A stretch of 64,000 bases of DNA from Maricaulis parjimensis. Its GTDB lineage: Bacteria; Pseudomonadota; Alphaproteobacteria; Caulobacterales; Maricaulaceae. Shown in pieces: positions 16,126 to 24,201 of the stretch (position 1 is its first letter; every line of letters starts with the position of its first letter). Location of the stretch: contig NZ_JADOTT010000011.1 of the NCBI RefSeq assembly GCF_016817355.1, forward strand, positions 1 to 64,000, given 5' to 3'. The position numbers and the translations under genes were made by a program. The notes below the pieces were generated by a model that saw only the letters and a list, made by a program, of their open reading frames with translations, made no database searches and was not told where the DNA came from.

Positions 16126-17457
16126 CTATTTGGGCGGTTTGCTCGTCCCGGCGGCAGGGCGCCGCATATTGCCGATCTCGCCAGCCGCGAAATCCTCGAC
16201 ATATTGCGCCCAGCGGTCCGACCGCGCGGCGATATAGATCATCGGCCCGTTCGGGTTGGAGCGGAAATTGGAGTCGGTGGCGACCACGAAATACTCATCG
16301 CCCTCGCGCACCATGAAGGGTGAGCCGCTATCGCCCCGGGTCGTGTCGCAATCATGGGCCATGGTGTTGTCATCATAGACGTTGACCATGTGGCAGCCGA
16401 TATTTCCGGACAAATGGGTGCCGGTGTCCCAGCTGTATCCGGCCTGGTAGAGATCCGTGCGCAGCGCCGTGCGCGAGCCGACCGCATCGACCAGACCGCG
16501 AACGCCGACATGACCGAGCTGCGCACCCAGGGGCGTGTCGATCTTCAGCAAGGCCCAGTCCGTTCCGTCCAGATCATCGGTCGAGGAGAAGCGCTGCTCA
16601 TTCCATTGCGGGTCGGTGAAATAGTCGATGATCCGCGCAGAAACCGGGCCGCCGGGCAGGCCATAGCCGGTCTCGAATGTACCACGGGCGTCGAACCGCC
16701 CATTGTCCGCGATGCAATGCGCCGCCGTGACCAGGACATCGTCTGCGATCAGCGTGGCCGTGCAGGCGCCGCCGGAGTCAAAACTGATCTGGCCGACAAC
16801 CACCCATGGGAAGACGGACGTGTCCATGAAGACCCGGTCGTCATGGCCGAAATAATGGTCATTGATGGTCAGCGGGCGGTCGCGGCCGAAACAATCGGCC
16901 CGGTCAGTGCGCTCCGCGCAGGTGCCATCGCCGACGCCCGGCTCGTTGCAGACGCCGTCAAAAGCGGTCTCGCAGCTGTCATTGCGGAAGCGCAGATGGA
17001 TGATGTCGCCGCAATCGGCCAGGTCGGTCGCCTGGGTGCAGGCGCCGGTGCCGAAGCCGGGCTCGTCACATTCGCCATCATTGGCCCAGCGGCAGGTATT
17101 GTCCTCGACGCCCTGAACCAGGCGCCAGCAGTCTGAATAGTCCGTGCCCTGTCGGCAGGCCCCGGTTCCCAGACCGGGGTCATCGCACTCGCCATCATTC
17201 GCCCACTGGCAGGAATCATCGCCGGTATAGCGGGCGGCAGCGCCCGATGCGTCTCCCGGTTTGGGCGGTTTGCTGCCGGCCTGGCGCAGGAGGCGCGCGA
17301 TCTCGCGGCTGGACAGGCGTTCTTCCGTCGCGATGGCCTGTGTCGCCGGAGGTGCGCCTTCCAGGGCCGGTTCATCCGGCAGGGCAGGCTGGGCGAGAGC
17401 CCATCCCGGCATGGCGCTGAACAGCAAGGCGGCGATCAAATGGCGAGCGGTCATCAT
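16126..17457 (-). CDS. Secreted trypsin-like serine protease with three Cys-rich repeats
   Basis: 443 residues. Signal peptide 1-22; linker; three cysteine-rich repeats at about 83-110, 122-149 and 162-189, each C-x-W/T-A-N/F-D-G-E/V-C-D/N-E/D-P-G-x-G-T/D-G-A/T-C-x4-D-x2-D-C; then a chymotrypsin-fold domain (about 210-425). The catalytic triad is visible: H247 (TAAHC), D300 (GTDWALL) and S378 (RGDSGSP). The repeats resemble metal-binding LNR-like modules. It converges on the Fes-like gene with 6 bases between stop codons. The role is probably extracellular proteolysis; the target is unknown. Confidence 0.87.
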   Translation of the reverse strand: MMTARHLIAALLFSAMPGWALAQPALPDEPALEGAPPATQAIATEERLSSREIARLLRQAGSKPPKPGDASGAAARYTGDDSCQWANDGECDDPGLGTGACRQGTDYSDCWRLVQGVEDNTCRWANDGECDEPGFGTGACTQATDLADCGDIIHLRFRNDSCETAFDGVCNEPGVGDGTCAERTDRADCFGRDRPLTINDHYFGHDDRVFMDTSVFPWVVVGQISFDSGGACTATLIADDVLVTAAHCIADNGRFDARGTFETGYGLPGGPVSARIIDYFTDPQWNEQRFSSTDDLDGTDWALLKIDTPLGAQLGHVGVRGLVDAVGSRTALRTDLYQAGYSWDTGTHLSGNIGCHMVNVYDDNTMAHDCDTTRGDSGSPFMVREGDEYFVVATDSNFRSNPNGPMIYIAARSDRWAQYVEDFAAGEIGNMRRPAAGTSKPPK

Positions 17458-17661
17458 ATGTCCTGTCCCCTGTTTGAGCCGGTCTGCGGCTCCTGCCCCA
17501 AAGCTAGCGCCAATCCCGTCATGAAACCAAGCGCATCGCCTTTCTATCTAATGTTCACAAACATGACTGTCCCCTGAACGCGGTATTCAAGCCGGGCTCA
17601 GCCGCGTCATGGCTTCCTTGCATTCAACACGAAGGCTCATTGCCGAAGGAAAGGAAACGCC

Positions 17662-18129
17662 ATGACTTCGATCAAGACACTCGCTGCCGCCCTGGTGCTT
17701 TCGACACTCGGCTCGGCGGCTTTCGCCGGCGCCGCCAGCGCCGATACCTGGGTTCTCAACGCGTCGGCCTGTCCGGATCTGCGCGAAGACCGGCATGACA
17801 GTCGCGTCACCACGAGCCGTGCGGATCTGCGCGAGGATTATGAAGACCGCCGGGTGATCAATTGTCCGCCGCGTGCCTGGCGCTATGAAGCGGATCGCTG
17901 GGATGCCCGGCTGCGTCCGGCCCGGTTTGACAATCACCGTTTCGACACGCCCGGCACGGTCTATCGCGCCCGCAATGGCGGTTTCTACATCATGGATCGC
18001 TGGGGCGACCGCCGCTGGATTGATGTCCGGATCGAATATCCGCGCGGCCGCTATCATGACCGCCGTTATCGCTTTGACGACCGGTCCGGCCATCGCGGCC
18101 GCTGGGACCGGCATGGCCGCCGGTACTGA
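17662..18129 (+). CDS. Secreted basic, arginine-rich hypothetical protein
   Basis: 155 residues with a signal peptide (about 1-27, ending AASAD) and a mature part unusually rich in Arg, Asp, Tyr and Trp (many D-R and R-Y pairs, a basic RGRWDRHGRRY tail). GAAGGAAAGG lies before the ATG. Two cysteines (about residues 38 and 71) may pair. No family recognised. The charge pattern suggests binding to an anionic partner such as polysaccharide or nucleic acid (inference only). Confidence 0.7.
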   Translation: MTSIKTLAAALVLSTLGSAAFAGAASADTWVLNASACPDLREDRHDSRVTTSRADLREDYEDRRVINCPPRAWRYEADRWDARLRPARFDNHRFDTPGTVYRARNGGFYIMDRWGDRRWIDVRIEYPRGRYHDRRYRFDDRSGHRGRWDRHGRRY

Positions 18130-18131
18130 GG

Positions 18132-18953
18132 CTAACCGGCCAGACTGATCTCGCCAGTGAGGAAGAGCGGTGCGTGACCATAAAGCGTCACGCGTCCGCC
18201 CTTGTCTTCCACCTCCAGCGCGCCCGGGCGCGACCCGATCTGGCGGGCTGAGAGACGCGGCCTGTCGAGGCGCTCGGCCCAGTAGGGCGTCAGCGTGCAA
18301 TGCGCCGAACCGGTGACCGGGTCCTCGTCGACACCGGAGGCCGGGGCAAAGAAGCGCGAGACGAAATCCACCTCGCGGCCCGGCGCGGTCAGGATGATAT
18401 TGGTGTCCAGCTTGCGCAGCTGGCCGTGATCGGGCTCGGCAAGTTTCACATCGGCCTCATCGGCCATCACCCACATCTGGTATTCGGCACCGTGAATCTT
18501 GTCGACGCGGAAGACGGCTTGGGGTTCGGTCTCCAGGCCCAGGGCCGCACTCAGGGCCGGGGAGGGTTTCGCCGGCTTGTAGCCGATCGCCGGCAGGTCC
18601 ATGGCAAAGCCCGCGGCTGCGTCGCGGCTGACCTCCAGCCGGCCGGAACGGGTGTCAAACGCCGCCTTGCCGCCTTTGACGCGACCGGTCGCGAACAGGA
18701 CCGAGGCCGAGGCCAGGGTGGCATGGCCGCACAAATCCACCTCGATCGCCGGGGTGAACCAGCGCAAATGCCAGACATCCTCCCCGCGCGGGACGAGAAA
18801 GGCGGTCTCGGACAGATTATTGGAGGCGGCTATGCCGGCCAGCACCCGGTCCTCCGGGAAGTCCTCCATCAGGCAGACGCCGGCCGGATTGCCGGTGAAG
18901 TCGCGGTCCGGGAAGGCAAAGGCGTGAACCTCGAAATAGGGCCAGCGCGCCAT
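18132..18953 (-). CDS. PhzF family isomerase/epimerase-like protein
   Basis: 273 residues, normal for PhzF-fold proteins (two diaminopimelate-epimerase-like halves). The family motif GNPAGVCL is at 21-28, and the conserved glutamate is E49 (NNLSETAFL), the general acid/base of PhzF. Later DEDPVTGSAHC is the second half's conserved loop. Most members have unknown substrates. The ATG at 18953 follows the stop of the upstream gene by one base (TGAGATG), so translation is coupled. Confidence 0.9.
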   Translation of the reverse strand: MARWPYFEVHAFAFPDRDFTGNPAGVCLMEDFPEDRVLAGIAASNNLSETAFLVPRGEDVWHLRWFTPAIEVDLCGHATLASASVLFATGRVKGGKAAFDTRSGRLEVSRDAAAGFAMDLPAIGYKPAKPSPALSAALGLETEPQAVFRVDKIHGAEYQMWVMADEADVKLAEPDHGQLRKLDTNIILTAPGREVDFVSRFFAPASGVDEDPVTGSAHCTLTPYWAERLDRPRLSARQIGSRPGALEVEDKGGRVTLYGHAPLFLTGEISLAG

Positions 18954-18954
18954 C

Positions 18955-19788
18955 TCACCAGACCTCGCTCTCATGGCGCTCGAAATCGAGTGCGAGGTCG
19001 GGATCGAGCAAATCGAATTGGGCGACGATTTCCGGCGTGAGCGGTTCATCACCGGCCATCTCGGAAAGCGCACCGGCCACCAGGCTGCGCGCCTGGCCGC
19101 GCAGGGTCTGGACCTGACGGGGCAGGCTGCGGCGCCAGGATTCCACTTCCCGTTCCAGCGCATCGAAATCCGGCGGACGGCCCGGAGCCGGGGCTTCGCG
19201 CCAGACGGCGATATCACGATAGGCGGCGGCGAGACGTTCGGCTTCTTCTTCCTCGAAAATGTCGATCTCCACCAGCATGGCCTGGTAGACGAGGGAGGAT
19301 TCCAGCACGCCGCTGCGGGACGGGGTTTCATGGGCCCAGCGGGCAAACCAGTCACGCGCGTCTTCAATCGGCGTGGAGGCGGCGGATCCCCACCGGGTCC
19401 GGTCCTCGCGATTGAGCAGGGTTTCGCTCTCCGGGTCGATCACCAGCACGGTCGGCGTGGCATAGACGGCGGGCACGCCAAAGCGGGAGGAAACGGCCTG
19501 GTTCTCGCTGCGCCAGCCGACATCGATATAGCGCAGCACATAATTCTCCGCGATCGTTGCGGCGAGTTCCGGGTCTTCGAAATGATGCGCCAGGCCGCGG
19601 CTGTCATGGCACCAGTTCGCACCCAGTACGAGCAGCAGGCGTTTGTCGCTGTCGCGCGCTTCGGCCAGGGCTTCGTCCACGACGGGCATGGCGTTGAAAT
19701 TCTGGTCGAAGGGACGCGGATGGTCGTCCTCCGCCCAGGCGGTGGGGATCAGGACGAGGAGAAAGCTGAACAGGGCAATCAGACGCAT
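18955..19788 (-). CDS. Exported thioredoxin-fold protein lacking the second active-site cysteine
   Basis: 277 residues with a signal peptide (about 1-19, ending TAWAED). The thioredoxin-like part (about 30-140) has the active-site region G-A-N-W-C60-H-D-S63-R, so only one cysteine of CxxC is present. The cis-proline equivalent is in YATPTVLVID. The C-terminal 130 residues are helical and charged. A single-cysteine site suggests isomerase, holdase or mixed-disulphide chemistry rather than a full redox cycle. The start at 19788 gives the best signal peptide. Coupled to the PhzF gene. Confidence 0.8.
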   Translation of the reverse strand: MRLIALFSFLLVLIPTAWAEDDHPRPFDQNFNAMPVVDEALAEARDSDKRLLLVLGANWCHDSRGLAHHFEDPELAATIAENYVLRYIDVGWRSENQAVSSRFGVPAVYATPTVLVIDPESETLLNREDRTRWGSAASTPIEDARDWFARWAHETPSRSGVLESSLVYQAMLVEIDIFEEEEAERLAAAYRDIAVWREAPAPGRPPDFDALEREVESWRRSLPRQVQTLRGQARSLVAGALSEMAGDEPLTPEIVAQFDLLDPDLALDFERHESEVW

Positions 19789-19876
19789 GGAAACACTCTC
19801 GTGGCGACAGGGCGGCAGCAAAGCATGACGGGGATCAGGGCGCCAGTGACAGGGATGTCAGACCGGCGCCCTGAAT

Positions 19877-21661
19877 TCAGCCCGCAGCCAGGGCGGCGAG
19901 ACGGGCATAGATGCCCGCATCATTCGCCGCCAGCTCCTCATGCGTGCCCTGTTCCACAACACGGCCGCGTTCGAAGACCAGGATGCGGTCGGCATCGCGG
20001 ATCGTCGACAGGCGGTGGGCGATCAGGATCGTCGTCCGTCCCGCCATCACCGCTTCCATCGCCGCCTGCACGTCGCGCTCGGTCTCATTGTCCAGGCTCG
20101 ATGTGGCCTCATCCAGGATCAGGATGGGGGCATCGGCCAGGATGGCCCGGGCAATCGCGACGCGCTGACGCTCGCCGCCGGACAGCTTCACGCCGCGTTC
20201 GCCGACCAGCGTGTCATAGCCCTGCGGCAGACGCCGGATGAAGGCGTCGGCATGCGCCGCCTTCGCCGCTTCGATGACGGCCTCGCGGGTCGCATCGGGC
20301 TGGCCATAGGCGATATTGTCCGCGATCGAACGGTGGAAGAGCGCCGGGTCCTGGGGGACCAAGGCGATATTCCGGCGCAGGCTGTCCTGGAAGACATGCC
20401 GCACATCCTGCCCGTCGATCAGGACCTGGCCCTCATTCACGTCATACAGACGCTGGACCAGTTTCACGAAGGTCGACTTGCCCGATCCGGTCGGACCCAC
20501 CAGCGCGACTTTCTCGCCCGGCCGGATGGCCACGGAGAAGTCGGTATAGAGCGGGCGTTCCTGGCCGGCATAGGTGAAGCCGACCTGGTCGAAGCGGATC
20601 GCGCCCTGTTGCGGCCGGAAGTCCGTCGCATCCGGGTGATCCTCGACATCGCGCTCCTGCATTTCAAAGATCGCCAGGTCCTGGATCTCGTCCATGGATT
20701 TCTGGACCTGCTGCACCTGTTCGCCGAAGCGCCGCATATAGGAGGCGACGATCATGTAGGCGGTCAGGGCGGCCACCACATCGCCGGCACTGGCTGCACC
20801 GCGCGACCATTGCCAGACCAGCAGACCGACCAGGGCCGCCTGCATGGACAGGTCGGTGACGATATTGACCAGCCAGGAATTCACGAAGCGCGTCCAGGTC
20901 TTCTTGGCCTCCGCGCGCCAGCGCCAGGCCAGGTCGTGGAAGCGGGCATCTTCGCGCGTTTCCGCCCCGAAGGCCTTCACCGTGGCAATCCCGCCGACCG
21001 CGTCGGCCAGCGCACCGCCAATCTGGCTGTCCAGCGCATTGGAACGAATATTCTGCGGCCGGATGTAATACCGGCTCAGCATCAGGCTGGAGGTCACGAA
21101 GGCGGCCATCACACCGAGGGCGACGGCGCCGACGATCGGCCAGCGGACCGCCATCAGTCCGGCCATGCCCAGCATCACGGCGATGGACGGGGCCACGCCA
21201 TAGACGATGTTCATGGTCAGATTGTCATAGGCCCACATGCCGCGCGTGATCTTGCGCACGACCGAGCCCGCGAATGTGTTCGCATGCCAGTCGAGCGAGA
21301 AGCGCTGGACCTTGGAAAAGGCTTCTGTCGTCAGGTCCGCCATGTTCGCCGAGGAGAAGGGAACCTCGCAGCGCGAGGACATCTGGCGGAACAGGTAGAA
21401 GAGGGCGGCGACACCGATATAACCGGCGAGGGCAGTCCAATGGGTATTGCCCTCGGGACCGGCCGCCAGCGCGTCGATCAGCCGGCCGGCCGCCAGCGGG
21501 ATCAGGAGTTCGGTGACGGTCGCCAGGCTGACAAAGCCGATCATCCCGGCCAGCAGCCAGGGGCGCCGCGCCCATTGCCGGCCGAGATAGGCCAGGACCT
21601 GGGTATTGTTCAGGACGCGGTCACGCGTCGTTTCGTCTTCGATTTCGATAGAGTCGGACAT
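19877..21661 (-). CDS. ABC exporter, fused membrane and ATPase domains (MsbA/ATM1-like)
   Basis: 594 residues. The ABC membrane domain with six helices spans about 30-320; the nucleotide-binding domain spans about 353-590 with Walker A GPTGSGKST (389-397), signature LSGGE (493-497), Walker B ILILDE (513-518) and H-loop His549. It works as a homodimeric exporter in the inner membrane, or pairs with another half-transporter. Substrate cannot be told; lipids, drugs and metal-glutathione conjugates are known for relatives. A 304-base leader precedes it. Confidence 0.93.
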   Translation of the reverse strand: MSDSIEIEDETTRDRVLNNTQVLAYLGRQWARRPWLLAGMIGFVSLATVTELLIPLAAGRLIDALAAGPEGNTHWTALAGYIGVAALFYLFRQMSSRCEVPFSSANMADLTTEAFSKVQRFSLDWHANTFAGSVVRKITRGMWAYDNLTMNIVYGVAPSIAVMLGMAGLMAVRWPIVGAVALGVMAAFVTSSLMLSRYYIRPQNIRSNALDSQIGGALADAVGGIATVKAFGAETREDARFHDLAWRWRAEAKKTWTRFVNSWLVNIVTDLSMQAALVGLLVWQWSRGAASAGDVVAALTAYMIVASYMRRFGEQVQQVQKSMDEIQDLAIFEMQERDVEDHPDATDFRPQQGAIRFDQVGFTYAGQERPLYTDFSVAIRPGEKVALVGPTGSGKSTFVKLVQRLYDVNEGQVLIDGQDVRHVFQDSLRRNIALVPQDPALFHRSIADNIAYGQPDATREAVIEAAKAAHADAFIRRLPQGYDTLVGERGVKLSGGERQRVAIARAILADAPILILDEATSSLDNETERDVQAAMEAVMAGRTTILIAHRLSTIRDADRILVFERGRVVEQGTHEELAANDAGIYARLAALAAG

Positions 21662-21965
21662 GGCAGTTGCGGAACCGCGCCGGGGCGGGGAGAGGTTCCG
21701 TCCTCATGAATTGAATACATCCACAAACAAACAGGGCGACGCGTCGAGTGCCTGAAATCCGCCTCCGCATCGCGCGGGATTGGGTGTTCCAGGAGCGGGG
21801 CGCGCGTCGGCGCCTCGTCAGGCCGGGATGTATCGAGTCATGGATCTGCCTACCTTTGCCGATTGATCCGAGGGCCGCGGAGTAGCCCGATGCGGAGATG
21901 GGGGCAAGGCATGGTGAGCGGCACCTGCCCGGTTCATGCCGGGGTGTGGCCAAGGAGGCACAGGC
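21662..21965. other. 304-bp intergenic leader before the ABC exporter
   Basis: No convincing gene here. On the minus strand (the exporter's sense) it contains short hairpins, for example GCCT-GACG-AGGC (21812-21823), GC-rich repeats and an AT-richer patch near 21710-21735 just before the start. It must carry the exporter's promoter and the 3' end of the methyltransferase transcript. No riboswitch class could be matched with confidence. Confidence 0.4.
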
Positions 21966-22625
21966 CTATTTGTAGCGCCAGACCTTCGCATAGCGCACTT
22001 CCCGGTCTTCCAGGTCGCGGGTGACGGGTACGGTGTACTCGGCCATTTTTTCCAGCTTGTCCTGGGGCAGGAAGGAGCGTCCCGGATCGCCGATCAGCAC
22101 GGTCGCGCCGCGGGCATTGAGCTGCTCCAGCCAGCCCCCGATCAGGCGGGCCGGTTCGGCCTCGTAGAAAACATCGCCGGCCAGCACGACATCCCAGCCA
22201 TCATCCGTGCCCACCAGATCACCCAGCCGGGTCTCCAGGGTGACATGATTGGCCGCGGCATTCGCCTGGATGGCGGCAATGGCGAAAGCATCCAGCTCGC
22301 AGGCTTCCACGGAAGCTGCGCCGGCCTTCTTCGCGGCAATACCGGAGACGGCTCCGCCAGCGGCAAAATCCAGAACGCGCTGGCCGGCCAGAATGTCCGG
22401 CTGGTCAAGGCAGTAGCGTGCCAGTGCCTGCCCGCCGGCCCAGGCAAAAGCCCAGAAGGGGGGCGGCAATCCCATCTCGCCCAGTGCTTCTTCGGTACGC
22501 TCCCAGATCTCGACTGTCTCCACGGCGAGGTGAAGCTGGACTTCCGGCACAAGCGGCGGCGCCATCAAGGCCGTGTTGCGGCGGACAAAGTCCTCGGGAT
22601 TGTCGAGTGAAACGGGCCGGGTCAC
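21966..22625 (-). CDS. Class I SAM-dependent methyltransferase (PrmA/ETFB-lysine methyltransferase-like)
   Basis: 219 residues. SAM-binding motif I is VLDFAAGGAVSGIAA; the acidic residue after the second strand is in ACELDAFA; a later strand gives DVVLAGDVFY, as in nicotinamide/lysine methyltransferase-like proteins. The start is GTG at 22625, set by AGGAG seven bases upstream. Relatives methylate protein lysines; the substrate is not certain. On the same strand as the M16 genes but separated from them by a terminator. Confidence 0.85.
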   Translation of the reverse strand: MTRPVSLDNPEDFVRRNTALMAPPLVPEVQLHLAVETVEIWERTEEALGEMGLPPPFWAFAWAGGQALARYCLDQPDILAGQRVLDFAAGGAVSGIAAKKAGAASVEACELDAFAIAAIQANAAANHVTLETRLGDLVGTDDGWDVVLAGDVFYEAEPARLIGGWLEQLNARGATVLIGDPGRSFLPQDKLEKMAEYTVPVTRDLEDREVRYAKVWRYK

Positions 22626-22700
22626 GCACGCTCTCCTGATCGGGCTGTCCGGCGATAGAGCGGCTGTGGTTCCGGGGCAAGCCGTCACGTCATGTGCACA

Positions 22701-22733
22701 CAGAAAAACGGCCGAGCGCGGGGCCCGGCCGTT
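22701..22733 (-). terminator. Rho-independent terminator at the end of the M16 peptidase cluster
   Basis: On the minus strand: AACGGCCG, 11-base loop, CGGCCGTT, then TTTCTG. The stem is a perfect 8 bp (22707-22714 with 22726-22733), placed 24 bases after the stop of the last M16 gene. Confidence 0.8.
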
Positions 22734-22756
22734 CTCACTGTTCCGGGCTCCCGGAC

Positions 22757-24175
22757 CTAGTCGGCGTCAGGGCGGAGGATATCCGCTCCGGCCAGCTGCG
22801 GCAGGGCCAGGACATCCTCTTCGATCAGCGCCAGATCGCCCACCAGGACCAGTGTCATCTGGTCGAGCGGGAGATAATCGCGGGCGGTCTGAGAGATGGC
22901 CTCGTCGGAGACGGCGAGGATATCGGGTACATACTGGTCCAGATAATCCGCCGGCAGGCCGAACAGGTCACGCCGGGAGACCTGGCCGATCAGGCCACCG
23001 GTCGAGGCGTTCTGCAGGATGAAAATGCCGGCCAGCCAATTGCGGATGCCCTGGGCCTCCTCATGCTCGGGCGTCTCCGTCTGCAGGCGTTCGATCTCGT
23101 AGAAGGTCTCGCGCAGGGCCGCGGCCGTATCGGCGGCCGTGACATCGGCATTGAAGGTCCAGATGCCGCCATCCAGCATCCAGGTCGAGCTGGAGCCCGG
23201 CGAGTAGGTATAGCCCTTGTCCTCGCGCAGATTGCGGACCAGGCGCGAGGTGAAGGATCCACCCAGCAGCGCATTCATCACGGTCAGCTCTGGTTCGTCT
23301 TCACTGCCCAGACCTGCGGTGGGGAAGCCGAGGCGCAGCGTGGTCTGCGGCGCATCGGGCCGGTCGATCAGCATGACCGTCGGGCCGGGCTGGGCCAGGG
23401 CCGGTGTGGCCGCGTCAGGCGCTCCGGCCGACCAGTCCGAGAAGGCTTCCCGGACAGCGGCTTCCATGGCGACCGGGTCGAAATGCCCGGCCACATAGAG
23501 GCGGGCGCGACCGGCACCGAAATGCGACGTGTAAAAGGCCTGCACATCCTCCATCGTATAGCCGCGCAACTGCTCTTCGCTGGGCAGGATATTGCCATAG
23601 GGGTGATCCGCCCCGAACAGGAGGCGGCGATAGGCTTCCGTGGCGATGGAGCCCGGCTGGGCTCGGGACACATCAACATTGCGCACCAGATTGGCCCGCA
23701 CGCGTTCGAACTCGGTCTCTTCCAGGTTCGGCCGCTGGGCGACATCGGCCAGCAGGGCCAGCGCGTCCGGTCCGTATTGCGACAGCACGCCGGTCGACAG
23801 GGTGGTCGTGTGCGTGCCCACGCCGACATTGATTGAGCCGCCCATGGAGGCGATCAGTTCGGCAATTTCCGCCTTGGAGCGTCCGCCGGCGCCTTCTTCC
23901 ATCATCGCGCCGGTCAGATCGGCGATCCAGGTCTGCGACCCGTCATCGATATTGCCGGCGCGCACCTGCAAGGAGATGTCGACGGTCGGGGCCAGGCCGA
24001 AAGGAATGAAGGTGACGTCCAGCCCGTTTTCCAGCGAGAAATTCCGGGTCTCGGGCAGTTCGAAGGCCACCGGTTCGCCAATGGCGGGCTGTTCGTGAAC
24101 CTGGGCCTGGGCGGGAAGCGCCAGAAGGGCCAGGCAGGCGGCACTCAGGGCCGCGTGGATGAGGGTGTTTTTCAT
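22757..24175 (-). CDS. M16 peptidase non-catalytic partner subunit (pair 2)
   Basis: 472 residues with a signal peptide (about 1-25, ending PAQAQV) and two M16 domains (Pfam Peptidase_M16 and M16_C). At the zinc-site position it has D-L-T-G-A-M-M-E-E-G (86-95) in place of HxxEH, so it cannot bind zinc like a catalytic subunit. It keeps the second-site substrate-binding motif R-L-V-R-N-L-R-E-D-K-G-Y-T-Y (311-324). In known M16B systems such a subunit forms a heterodimer with a HxxEH subunit, here the gene 26 bases upstream. Confidence 0.9.
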   Translation of the reverse strand: MKNTLIHAALSAACLALLALPAQAQVHEQPAIGEPVAFELPETRNFSLENGLDVTFIPFGLAPTVDISLQVRAGNIDDGSQTWIADLTGAMMEEGAGGRSKAEIAELIASMGGSINVGVGTHTTTLSTGVLSQYGPDALALLADVAQRPNLEETEFERVRANLVRNVDVSRAQPGSIATEAYRRLLFGADHPYGNILPSEEQLRGYTMEDVQAFYTSHFGAGRARLYVAGHFDPVAMEAAVREAFSDWSAGAPDAATPALAQPGPTVMLIDRPDAPQTTLRLGFPTAGLGSEDEPELTVMNALLGGSFTSRLVRNLREDKGYTYSPGSSSTWMLDGGIWTFNADVTAADTAAALRETFYEIERLQTETPEHEEAQGIRNWLAGIFILQNASTGGLIGQVSRRDLFGLPADYLDQYVPDILAVSDEAISQTARDYLPLDQMTLVLVGDLALIEEDVLALPQLAGADILRPDAD

Positions 24176-24201
24176 GGTCTCATGCCTCTTTCGGTCCTGA
24201 A

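Noticed and set aside
21800-21830. Guanidine-II riboswitch or hammerhead-like CUGACGAG core in the exporter leader
   Set aside because: The loops do not fit two ACGR hairpins and the GAAA and third stem of a hammerhead are missing.
21621-21953. 110-codon minus-strand frame in the exporter leader
   Set aside because: Arg/Pro/Cys-rich composition, overlaps the exporter start, and has no ribosome site.
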